This document shows positions 57,171-64,000 of a stretch of 64,000 nt of DNA, piece by piece. The notes below the pieces were generated by a model. The model ran no database searches and had not been told where the DNA came from. It worked only from the letters and a program-made list of their open reading frames with translations. The stretch's first letter is position 1. Every line of letters starts with the position of its first letter. A program made the position numbers and the translations under genes. The DNA comes from Listeria grandensis FSL F6-0971. Lineage in GTDB: Bacteria; Bacillota; Bacilli; Lactobacillales; Listeriaceae. The stretch is taken from assembly GCF_000525835.1 (NCBI RefSeq), contig NZ_AODD01000015.1, positions 1 through 64,000 of the forward strand. Reading direction: 5' to 3'.

Positions 57171-57292
57171 GAAAAGCTTAGGAAGCCCGTTAGCCCCGAA
57201 AAAACTTGGAGCGGCCGCAATGAAAACCCGGTCCTGGTTTTTATGGAGGGCGTGAAAGTTTCGAGGGGCTGGCTTCCGAAGCTGGATCCAAC
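57171..57292 (+). ncRNA. Candidate structured RNA, copy 1 of a 122-bp tandem unit
   Basis: Proposed fold: P1 GGAAGCC/GGCTTCC plus AGCCCC/GGGGCT (57181-57187 with 57271-57277; 57192-57197 with 57265-57270), with a CGTT bulge. P2 AAACTT/AAGTTT (57202-57207 with 57256-57261). Internal loop GGAGCGGCCGCA opposite TGGAGGGCGTGAA. P3 hairpin AAAACC/GGTTTT (57223-57241) with a 7-base loop. Wobbles are G-U in plus-strand RNA. Not a structure I recognise. Confidence 0.65.
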
Positions 57293-57415
57293 GAAAAGCT
57301 GAAACGGCCCGTTCAGCTCCGAAAAAAACTGGAGCGGCCGCAGTAAAAAGCCGATCTTGCTTTTTGTGGAGGGCGTGAAGTTTTCGAGGAGTTGGCCGTT
57401 GAAGCTGGATCCGAA
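57293..57415 (+). ncRNA. Candidate structured RNA, copy 2 of a 122-bp tandem unit
   Basis: The same fold as copy 1 with different stems: P1 AACGGCC/GGCCGTT (57303-57309 with 57394-57400) plus AGCTCC/GGAGTT, P2 AAAACT/AGTTTT, P3 AAAAGC/GCTTTT. The internal-loop blocks (57331-57342 and 57367-57379) are identical to copy 1, with exactly 24 bases between them in both. Both copies begin GAAAAGCT and end GAAGCTGGATCC. Confidence 0.65.
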
Positions 57416-57440
57416 AGGCGCAGGTCATGATGCAGTACAT

Positions 57441-57482
57441 GGATTACATGCCCTCTTTCGTTTTCATGCATATTGAGGCTCT
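57441..57482. repeat. Second intergenic repeat, copy A
   Basis: GGATTACATGCC at 57441, then ATGCATATTGAGGCTCT at 57466-57482. The GGCTCT can pair with AGAGCC at 57538-57543. Related to copy B at 57550. Confidence 0.6.
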
Positions 57483-57549
57483 CTGGATTCTCTGCTCCTT
57501 AACTTGTTTCGCTAATAATTCGAGGATGGGCGTCATAAGAGCCGCTGGG

Positions 57550-57608
57550 GGATTACATACCTATGCATATTGAGGCTCTAACTCAGCAGAGTACGCTTCG
57601 TGAGAGCC
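57550..57608. repeat. Second intergenic repeat, copy B
   Basis: GGATTACATACC then ATGCATATTGAGGCTCT (57563-57579), followed by AGAGCC at 57603-57608, which can pair with GGCTCT. The identical 17-base core confirms the relation to copy A. Confidence 0.6.
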
Positions 57609-57655
57609 ACAACAAAGTCTTTCCGCAGGCACAATCTGAAAATATGCACCACTAC

Positions 57656-57699
57656 AAAAAAGAACACTTGTTGATCTGAAAAATCAACAAGTGTTCTTT
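57656..57699 (-). terminator. Terminator of the beta-lactamase gene
   Basis: AAAGAACACTTGTTGAT pairs with ATCAACAAGTGTTCTTT; on the minus strand it is followed by TTTTTT, 8 bases after the stop. Confidence 0.9.
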
Positions 57700-57706
57700 C
57701 CTAGTT

Positions 57707-58631
57707 TTACAATGCAAAATACTTACTAAGTACCTTTGCTGCATCTGCTATCAATTGGTCGTCATACTCTGCGTCTTCCGTATCTTTTTTAGAGTAGATA
57801 ACCCAAACTAGTGGTTTTGTGTCTTTATCTTTTGGATAAATCACTGCGATATCGTTTCGTGTACCATATGAACCTGATCCGGTCTTATCACCAACAATAT
57901 AGCCTTCTGGAACACCAGCACGAATTAGTTTATCTCCTGTTGTATTATCAATCAGCGTTTGCTTGAAATAGTTGAAGTTATCTGTTGGCATGTTTCCCTT
58001 CTTCACTAGAAACGCCAGGTTTTTCGCCATTGCTTCGGGCGTTGTTGTATCCCGTTTGTCTCCTGGTACAGCCGAGTTTAGCTCTGGTTCATATCGATCG
58101 GATTGCGTGACCGTATCTCCTATTTTTACCAACTCTTTTTGATAGGCTTTAGGTCCACCTAATTCATGGAGCATTAGATTGGCTGCGGTATTATCGCTGT
58201 AAGTCATAGCTGCATTGATAATTTCCTTCAGGGTCATACCGTCTTCCGTATGTTTTTCTGTAATGGGTGAATGATCGATTAAGTCTTCTTTTTTGAAATG
58301 GATGCGCTTATTCAATTGTTCAAGTGTTAAATTTTTAAGTAAAATACCACCAGCGATGGCTTTGAAACTAGAGCAATAGGCGAATCTTTCCTGGTCGTTA
58401 TAGCCAATTGTTTTGTTGGAAGCGGTATCGATACCATGGACTCCTAATGTTGCACCGTATTTTTTTTTCTAGTTTTTGAAGGTCTGATTTTAGGGATGCG
58501 GCAGCTTTTTCCGTTTTTTCTGGCTTTGTCTCGTCTTTACTGGAAGCATTCGGTGTATCACAGGCTACTAAAGTGGACATTGCAATAATAAACGTTAGAC
58601 CTACTAGCATTCTTTTAAGATTCATTTTCAT
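57707..58631 (-). pseudogene. Class A beta-lactamase, lipoprotein type, frameshifted
   Basis: About 307 residues after repair. A lipoprotein signal (lipobox LVAC) and a Lys/Glu/Ala linker precede a full class A domain. The active-site Ser and Lys are in CSSFKA, the SDN loop is YSDNTAANL, the Glu166 region is YEPELNSAVPGDKRDTTTP, and the last motif is GDKTGSG. A T9 run at 58460-58468 (eight expected) breaks the frame between the linker and the domain (LEKK then YGATLGVHG). All catalytic motifs are intact downstream, so an intact allele would be a credible membrane-anchored penicillinase. AGGAGGTAATG precedes the start. Confidence 0.87.
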
Positions 58632-58796
58632 TACCTCCTATGTCTATTTTATTACAAAGCTCACTTTACGTTACAAAATTAAAGATAATCTATAGAAAAA
58701 AGAAAGAAAACCTTAACATTTTATTAATACTGAAAATATTGTCTTTATTATAAAAGAAATTAGATAAGACATAAAAGTTTAATATTTAACAATAAA

Positions 58797-58845
58797 AAAG
58801 TGATTCTTCTGCTTTTGTTGGGCGGAAGAATCACTGTTTTATTTA
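58797..58845 (-). terminator. Terminator of the tautomerase gene
   Basis: AGTGATTCTTCTGC pairs with GCGGAAGAATCACT; T-run on the minus strand after the stop. Confidence 0.85.
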
Positions 58846-59232
58846 CAATTTCCCGGTGAGGAACTGGGCTTCTCCCAATCCGAAGCTCCAATCGTCATTG
58901 TCATTCTCTGTAATCGAAATCATCAAATCGGTGGAGGTAATCCCGCAGATCAAGTCTAGTCGTTCTGCTGTTAGGGCGTACAGCCGTTGTTTTTGTTCGC
59001 TAGTACGCTTTTTGCTCACAATGCTCAGTAAGACAAAGCTTTTTGTACGTGTGAATCCTAGTCCTGTATCTTGTATGATCATTTCGTAAGGTTCGTGTTG
59101 GTGGACGATTTGGTATCGATCACTTGAGGGCACTTCAAACGCTTCTACCATCGCTTCATGTGCCGTATCCACAAGCTTTTTAATCTCCTCAGGTTTGCGT
59201 CCTTTTATCAAATCAAAGCGCAATAATGGCAT
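58843..59232 (-). CDS. Tautomerase-superfamily protein
   Basis: 129 residues. After Met removal it begins with the catalytic Pro: [19 protein letters not shown], as in 4-oxalocrotonate tautomerase/MSAD-like proteins. [20 protein letters not shown] and a second half [20 protein letters not shown] follow, the double-beta-alpha-beta layout of the longer subgroup. The start at ATG 59232 is chosen over TTG 59238, which would bury the Pro. AGAGGAG is upstream. It lies next to iolR, but no role in inositol use is shown. Confidence 0.87.
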   Translation of the reverse strand: MPLLRFDLIKGRKPEEIKKLVDTAHEAMVEAFEVPSSDRYQIVHQHEPYEMIIQDTGLGFTRTKSFVLLSIVSKKRTSEQKQRLYALTAERLDLICGITSTDLMISITENDNDDWSFGLGEAQFLTGKL

Positions 59233-59256
59233 TTTCAAAACTCCTCTAATTTCAGA

Positions 59257-60010
59257 TTATTTACTCGCGATCCAGATATTATTTTGCCCGCAAAAGGCTC
59301 TGTATTCTTCGGATAGTGGTTGAGATGTAACAATCACACTTACTTCTTCTAGTGCGCAGTAGGTGAGCAGGGTGGATTTTTCATATTTGGAATGGTCGGC
59401 AAGTAGAAAGACTTTTTCTGCTTTTGCAACGATTCGTTTTTTTAATCTCATATTCCAGGAGGTCTGAATTCGTCAAACCGTGGGTAATGGAGACACCTGT
59501 TGCTGCCATGAATGCTTTATTGACATTGTATTTCTCGATCGTATTTGAGTCATCTGTGCCAACAAAGGACTTGGTTTTGCGTTTGTAGTTATTACCAATG
59601 ATGATTAAGTTAATGTTTTCCATCGTTGCTGCGGCGTTAATCACATCCAAATTATTTGTTAAAAGTGTCACATTGATATTCCTAGGCAAAAACGCCATCA
59701 TATTACGCGTTGTCGTACCGGAATCAATGAAGATAATCTCATCTTCTTCTACATATGTGGCGGCAATTTCACCGATGATTTGTTTTTCTTCTTGGTTTGC
59801 ATGGTCGCGATTTTCAAATGGAATCAGCCGTTCTGATGTCGTTCTGACCCCACCATACACTTTTTGAATTGTGCCATTTTCGAGGATTTTGTTAATATCG
59901 CGACGAATGGTGTTCTTTGAGACATCAAAATGCTCACATAATTCGTCCAGAGATGTTGTGCCTTTTTCGTGTATGAATTTTTCTACTAATTGTAGTCGCT
60001 TCTCCTTCAT
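59257..60010 (-). pseudogene. iolR: DeoR-family repressor IolR, frameshifted
   Basis: About 250 residues after repair. The N-terminal HTH has SLDELCEHFDVSKNTIRRDI and the sensing domain has IFIDSGTTTRNMM. Removing one T from the T7 run at 59437-59443 gives YEIKKRIVAKAEKVFLLADH and continues to the stop at 59257. IolR represses inositol catabolism until 2-deoxy-5-keto-gluconate 6-phosphate accumulates (B. subtilis knowledge). It is divergent from iolA, with paired 11-bp operator-like repeats between them. The N-terminal HTH precedes the shift. Confidence 0.87.
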
Positions 60011-60193
60011 TTGCTCATTCTCCTATCCATCAATAACTTGCCTAAATTTTAACACATATTCAAAAGTTAATCAACATGTAACAAAAATAGGCGGTTATCT
60101 TGTTTTATATAGCGATTTTAAAAAGTTTTGGCTATGTTTTGATTTGTAATTGGAAATTACAGATTGACATTTACTCATTGGAAGTATAGAATG

Positions 60194-60286
60194 TAATCAA
60201 GATGTGACCAAAAGATAACTTTTGGACGGTTATCTTCCGGTGCTTTGCTAGATTTTATGAGGTTGGGAATTATGAAAGCGTTTATA
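60194..60286 (+). promoter_or_regulatory. IolR operator repeats and cre-like site before iolA
   Basis: TAATCAAGATG (60194-60204) and TGACCAAAAGA (60205-60215) abut as tandem 11-mers. The second fits the B. subtilis IolR element WRAYCAADARD fully and the first at 10 of 11. AAGATAAC/GTTATCTT (60211 to about 60235) forms an inverted repeat. TGAAAGCGTTTATA at 60273 matches a cre except one position. Confidence 0.65.
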
Positions 60287-60303
60287 TACGAGGAGGAAAT
60301 GGA

Positions 60304-61770
60304 ATGACAGAGGTTAGAAAGTTGAAAAATTTTATTAATGGGGAGTGGGTAGCTAGCGAGACGGCGGTTTATGAGGATGTGATTAATCCGGCAACGAAGG
60401 AAGTTGTGGCGTTGGTACCGATTTCGACGCGTGCGGATTTTGATTATGCGGCGGATGTAGCAGCCAGGGCTTTTAAGAAATGGCGGAATATTGCGGTTCC
60501 TAGACGGGCGCGAATTTTATTTAATTATCAGCAATTGCTACTCCAGAATAAGGAAGAGTTGGCGCGCCTGATTACGATTGAGAATGGGAAGAATTTGACG
60601 GAGGCGCTTGGTGAGGTGCAACGTGGGATTGAGAATGTGGAGTTTGCAGCAGGGGCACCAACGCTGATGATGGGGGATTCGCTTGCTTCGATTGCGACGG
60701 ATGTTGAGGCGACAAACTATCGTTATCCGATTGGTGTCGTTGGTGGGATTGCTCCATTTAACTTCCCGATGATGGTGCCTTGTTGGATGTTCCCGATGGC
60801 GATTGCGGTTGGAAATACGTTTATTTTGAAGCCCTCGGAACGGACGCCGCTTTTGACGGAGAAAATTGTCGAACTGTTTACGGAAGCGGGATTGCCGGAT
60901 GGGGTCTTCAATGTGGTTTACGGGGCGCATGATGTGGTCAATGGGATTTTGGAACATCCGGAAATTAAAGCGGTTTCGTTTGTTGGCTCGAAGCCTGTTG
61001 GAGAGTACGTTTTTAAAAAAGGAAGCGAGAACTTGAAGCGAGTTCAGGCGCTGACCGGTGCGAAAAACCATACGATCGTGCTTGCGGATGCGGACCTTGA
61101 TGATGCGCTAACGAACATTATTGCTGCGGCGTTTGGTTCTGCTGGGGAACGGTGTATGGCGTGTGCGGTTGTGACGGTGGAAGAGGCGATTGCGGATGAA
61201 TTTATGGCGAAACTGACGGAACGTGCGAGTCAGATCAAGATTGGGAACGGCTTGGACGACGGCGTTTTCTTAGGTCCGGTGATTCGGGCGGAGAACAAAG
61301 AGCGGACGCTTGCTTATATTGAGAAGGGCATTGCGGAAGGGGCAAACCTTGTTTATGACGGCAGAAGTGACGGGCTAGATGACGGTTATTTTGTGGGACC
61401 AACGATCTTTGACGAAGTTACGACGGATATGACGATTTGGAAGGATGAAATTTTTGCGCCGGTGTTGTCGGTGATTCGGGTGAAAAACTTGAAAGAAGGA
61501 ATCCAAATTGCGAACGAGTCTGAATTTGCCAATGGTGCTTGTTTGTTTTCGACGAATGCGTCGGCGATTCGGTATTTCCGGGAGAACATAGATGCGGGAA
61601 TGCTTGGCGTGAACCTAGGTGTACCTGCTCCGATGGCGTTTTTCCCTTTCTTCGGCTGGAAATCATCATTTTTTGGGACGTTGCACGCGAACGGGAAGGA
61701 TAGTGTCGATTTTTATACGCGTAAAAAAGTCGTAACGGCGCGGTATCCGAAACCGAATTTTGAAGACTAG
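60304..61770 (+). CDS. iolA: Methylmalonate-semialdehyde dehydrogenase (CoA-acylating)
   Basis: 488 residues of the aldehyde dehydrogenase family, MMSDH branch. It has [21 protein letters not shown] and the catalytic cysteine in [10 protein letters not shown] (Cys284). The [12 protein letters not shown] block lies further on. It converts malonic (and methylmalonic) semialdehyde to acetyl- or propionyl-CoA in inositol breakdown. GAGGAGG precedes the ATG. It is the first gene of the iol operon, with iolB 16 bases on. Confidence 0.95.
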   Translation: MTEVRKLKNFINGEWVASETAVYEDVINPATKEVVALVPISTRADFDYAADVAARAFKKWRNIAVPRRARILFNYQQLLLQNKEELARLITIENGKNLTEALGEVQRGIENVEFAAGAPTLMMGDSLASIATDVEATNYRYPIGVVGGIAPFNFPMMVPCWMFPMAIAVGNTFILKPSERTPLLTEKIVELFTEAGLPDGVFNVVYGAHDVVNGILEHPEIKAVSFVGSKPVGEYVFKKGSENLKRVQALTGAKNHTIVLADADLDDALTNIIAAAFGSAGERCMACAVVTVEEAIADEFMAKLTERASQIKIGNGLDDGVFLGPVIRAENKERTLAYIEKGIAEGANLVYDGRSDGLDDGYFVGPTIFDEVTTDMTIWKDEIFAPVLSVIRVKNLKEGIQIANESEFANGACLFSTNASAIRYFRENIDAGMLGVNLGVPAPMAFFPFFGWKSSFFGTLHANGKDSVDFYTRKKVVTARYPKPNFED

Positions 61771-61786
61771 AGGAGATGTTGGAAGG

Positions 61787-62599
61787 ATGGGAAAATTACT
61801 TCGGAAGCCGAAATTACGGGAACAAGTTGTGCAAGATGTGAGGCTTGGTGATGGGAATTCACCGCTTGACTATGTTGGTTTTAAGATGCTGGATTTGGCA
61901 AAAGGAGAAGCATATGAGGAGTCGCTGGGGAAGCTGGAAGTGTGTATCGTTGCCTTGACTGGACGGATTACAGTGACTGATTTGGAGCAGACATTTTTGA
62001 ATATTGGACGGCGGGCGAGTGTGTTTGAGCGGATTCCGACGGATAGTGTGTATATTTCGAATGACCGATCATTTCGGGTGATAGCGGAGTCAGATGACGC
62101 GTGTGTGGCGTTATGCTATGCGCCTTCTGATAAGCAGTTGAAGACGATGCTGATTCCGGCTGAAGCAAATGGAATGGAGCAGCGTGGTAAGTATAATAAT
62201 CAGCGGACGGTGCACAATATTTTACCGGATTCGGTTGATACAGCGAATAGTTTGTTAGTCGTGGAGGTTTATACGGAAGGTGGCAATTGGTCGAGTTATC
62301 CGCCGCATAAGCATGATCAGGACAATTTGCCGGCGGAGTCATTTTTGGAGGAGTCGTATTATCATGAGATGAATCCAGCGCAGGGCTTTGTTTTTCAACG
62401 GGTGTATACGGATGATCGGTCGATTGACGAGACGATGACTGTAGAAAATCGCGATGTGGTACTAGTTCCGGCGGGTTATCATCCAGTTGGTGTGCCTGAT
62501 GGGTATACATCATACTATTTGAATGTGATGGCTGGGCCAACACGGACGTGGAATTTTCATAATGACCCAGCGCATGCGTGGATTTTGGATCGAAAATAA
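61787..62599 (+). CDS. iolB: 5-deoxy-glucuronate isomerase
   Basis: 270 residues in a bicupin fold. Metal-binding residues are visible in YPPHKHDQDNLPAESFLEE (His, His, Glu) and the later PAGYHPVGVPDGY. It isomerises 5-deoxy-glucuronic acid to 2-deoxy-5-keto-gluconate. The ATG 61787 has GAGGAGATG upstream; the in-frame ATG 61760 lies in the iolA tail. The spacing to iolC is 16 bases. Confidence 0.94.
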   Translation: MGKLLRKPKLREQVVQDVRLGDGNSPLDYVGFKMLDLAKGEAYEESLGKLEVCIVALTGRITVTDLEQTFLNIGRRASVFERIPTDSVYISNDRSFRVIAESDDACVALCYAPSDKQLKTMLIPAEANGMEQRGKYNNQRTVHNILPDSVDTANSLLVVEVYTEGGNWSSYPPHKHDQDNLPAESFLEESYYHEMNPAQGFVFQRVYTDDRSIDETMTVENRDVVLVPAGYHPVGVPDGYTSYYLNVMAGPTRTWNFHNDPAHAWILDRK

Positions 62600-62615
62600 G
62601 GGGGAATGTTGCGAG

Positions 62616-63593
62616 ATGAAATATCCATTTGATGAAACGAAAAAATATGATGTGATCGCGGTTGGGCGGGCTTGTATCGATTTGAACGCGGTGGAGTATA
62701 ATCGTCCGATGGAAGAGACGATGACTTTTTCAAAATATGTAGGTGGTTCGCCTGCGAATATTGCGATTGGGACGGCAAAATTAGGACTGAAGGTCGGTTT
62801 TATCGGCAAAATTCCGGATGATCAGCATGGTCGTTTTATTGAGCAGTATATGCGTGAGGTTGGTGTGGATACGACACAAATGGTGACGGATCAGGATGGG
62901 CACAAGACGGGGCTTGCTTTTACGGAGATTAAAAGCCCGGAGGAATGCAGTATTTTAATGTATCGGGATCAAGTGGCGGATCTTTATTTGGAGCCGAACG
63001 AGATTAATGAGGCTTATTTGAAGAAAACAAAAGCGCTCGTGATTTCGGGTACGGCGTTGTCGCAAAGCCCGTCGCGGGAAGCGATTTTAAAGTCGGTGCA
63101 ATTGGCGCGAAAGCACGATGTAACGATTGTTTTTGAACTCGATTATCGTCCCTATACGTGGAAATCAGCGGAGGAAACGGCGGTTTATTATCAATTAGTC
63201 GCGGAACAGGCGAATATTGTTATTGGTACGCGTGACGAATTCGATATGCTGGAAAATAGGGGGAATGGTGAAAACACAGCGACGGTTGTAGCACTTTTCC
63301 GACATGCGCCAGAACTGATTGTGATTAAACACGGCGTCGAGGGCTCTTTTGCATACACGAAATCGGGTGAAACATTCCGCGGTAAGGCCTACATGACGAA
63401 GGTTTTGAAAACTTTTGGTGCGGGAGATTCCTATGCGTCGGCGTTCTTGTATGCGCTTATCAAAGGTGAATCGATTGAAACCGCGCTAAAATTCGGAAGT
63501 GCTTCGGCCTCGATTGTCGTTAGCAAACACAGCTCATCAGAAGCAATGCCAACCGTGTTAGAAATTGAGGATTTGATTGCAGCACAAGTTTAA
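62616..63593 (+). CDS. iolC: 5-dehydro-2-deoxygluconokinase
   Basis: 325 residues, PfkB family. It has VGRACIDLNAVEYN near the start, GGSPANIAIGTAKLGLKVGF in the sugar-binding part, and the catalytic FGAGDSYASAF (Asp271) near the end. It phosphorylates 2-deoxy-5-keto-gluconate. The product is the inducer of IolR. AGGGGGAATG precedes the ATG 62616. Confidence 0.94.
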   Translation: MKYPFDETKKYDVIAVGRACIDLNAVEYNRPMEETMTFSKYVGGSPANIAIGTAKLGLKVGFIGKIPDDQHGRFIEQYMREVGVDTTQMVTDQDGHKTGLAFTEIKSPEECSILMYRDQVADLYLEPNEINEAYLKKTKALVISGTALSQSPSREAILKSVQLARKHDVTIVFELDYRPYTWKSAEETAVYYQLVAEQANIVIGTRDEFDMLENRGNGENTATVVALFRHAPELIVIKHGVEGSFAYTKSGETFRGKAYMTKVLKTFGAGDSYASAFLYALIKGESIETALKFGSASASIVVSKHSSSEAMPTVLEIEDLIAAQV

Positions 63594-63614
63594 AAAGAGG
63601 AGGTGGAATGAGGT

Positions 63615-64000
63615 ATGGGAACGATTCGCCTAACGACGGCGCAAGCTTTGATAAAATTTATAAATCAGCAGTATGTCGCGATTGATGGACATATTACGCC
63701 ATTTGTGGAAGGGATGTTTCAAGTTTTTGGGCATGGGAATGTGCTCGGGATCGGGCAAGCACTTGAAGAAGATCCGGAGCATTTGAAGGTGATTCAGGGC
63801 AAGAATGAGCAGGGCATGACGCATGCGGCGATTGCTTTTGCGAAACAGAATTTGAGGAAGAAAATTTATGCAGTCTCAACGTCGGCTGGACCGGGAGCAG
63901 CGAATCTTGTTGCGGCGGCTGGGACGGCTTTTGCGAATAATATTCCAGTTTTGCTTTTGCCGGCAGATACGTTTGCGTCGCGTCAACCTGATCCGGTTTT
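63615..64000 (+). CDS. iolD: THcHDO hydrolase (iolD), partial at window end
   Basis: The first 128 residues of IolD, a ThDP-dependent C-C hydrolase of 3D-trihydroxycyclohexane-1,2-dione. [20 protein letters not shown], the ThDP-region block [20 protein letters not shown] and [20 protein letters not shown] are typical. GGAGGTGGAATGAGGT is upstream. The gene runs off the right edge of the window. Confidence 0.93.
   Translation, partial: MGTIRLTTAQALIKFINQQYVAIDGHITPFVEGMFQVFGHGNVLGIGQALEEDPEHLKVIQGKNEQGMTHAAIAFAKQNLRKKIYAVSTSAGPGAANLVAAAGTAFANNIPVLLLPADTFASRQPDPV

Larger units (their letters stand above)
57169..57706 (+). other. Non-coding intergenic region with two kinds of repeats
   Basis: 538 bases between yhaM and the beta-lactamase terminator. 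It holds the tandem structured unit at 57171-57415 and a second repeat family at 57441-57608. No ribosome site or conserved protein was found. The open frame on the minus strand across 57165-57440 is only the repeat read in one frame. Confidence 0.7.

Noticed and set aside
57165-57440. 91-residue frame on the minus strand with internal repeats
   Set aside because: The repeat comes from the tandem 122-bp unit. The pairing pattern argues for structure over coding, and there is no ribosome site.

Overview
The window looks like chromosome of a low-GC Firmicute of the family Listeriaceae (Listeria in the broad sense). The grounds are the gene order comK / IDEAL protein / addB-addA, the linked yisK-yisL-yitT, yitU-yitV-yitW, pbp1A, fumC, yheB-yheA and yhaO-yhaN-yhaM genes, the lone ABC binding-protein/permease fusion, and an iolA-B-C-D operon behind a DeoR-type iolR. 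The species cannot be fixed from what is here. No prophage, IS element or CRISPR array was seen.

Layout. 1-1410: 3' end of a 5S rRNA gene, then 14 tRNA genes and a terminator. 1411-5635: fructose operon fruR-fruK-fruA. 5718-7313: small XRE regulator, an uninterrupted comK and a divergent IDEAL-domain gene. 7435-16884: addB-addA and yisK, yisL, yitT. 17181-21410: a sugar-uptake island (FadR-type GntR regulator, cellobiose-type PTS IIC, GH1 enzyme, decayed ends) lying between yitT and yitU. 21499-29031: yitU, yitV, yitW, a lone PTS IIA, DJ-1/PfpI protein, membrane proteins, purine permease with a PurR-like site, HAD phosphatase. 29316-32712: aminotransferase and amino-acid ABC transporter. 33012-37746: AraC regulator, GPH sugar transporter and GH3 glycosidase behind a cre site. 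37798-45774: small membrane proteins, phosphate transport, aldo/keto reductase, AlkD, VOC protein, CNNM/CorC protein, CDF transporter, and an ArsC-like protein with a sigma-B promoter. 46140-57168: PBP1A, fumarase, yheB-yheA, a Nudix-like protein, yhaO-yhaN-yhaM. 57169-58631: a non-coding region and a class A beta-lactamase. 58843-64000: tautomerase, iolR and the start of the iol operon, which runs off the end.

Two features stand out. First, 57171-57415 holds two diverged tandem copies of a unit of about 122 bp. Each copy folds into the same three-helix structure. About eight base pairs differ between the copies by matched changes on both sides, while two internal-loop blocks are identical. 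All the wobble pairs are G-U on the plus strand. This is a good candidate for an undescribed structured RNA transcribed rightwards. Second, eleven otherwise well-conserved genes each carry one single-base frameshift, nearly all in homopolymer runs. Read error is the likeliest cause, so 'pseudogene' labels below mean 'frame broken in this sequence'. They do not establish loss of function.

Functional links: fruR-fruK-fruA import and phosphorylate fructose. AddAB processes DNA double-strand ends and ComK would drive competence. The GH1/IIC and GPH/GH3 loci take up and cleave glycosides. The iol genes degrade myo-inositol under IolR, whose likely tandem operators lie just upstream of iolA.
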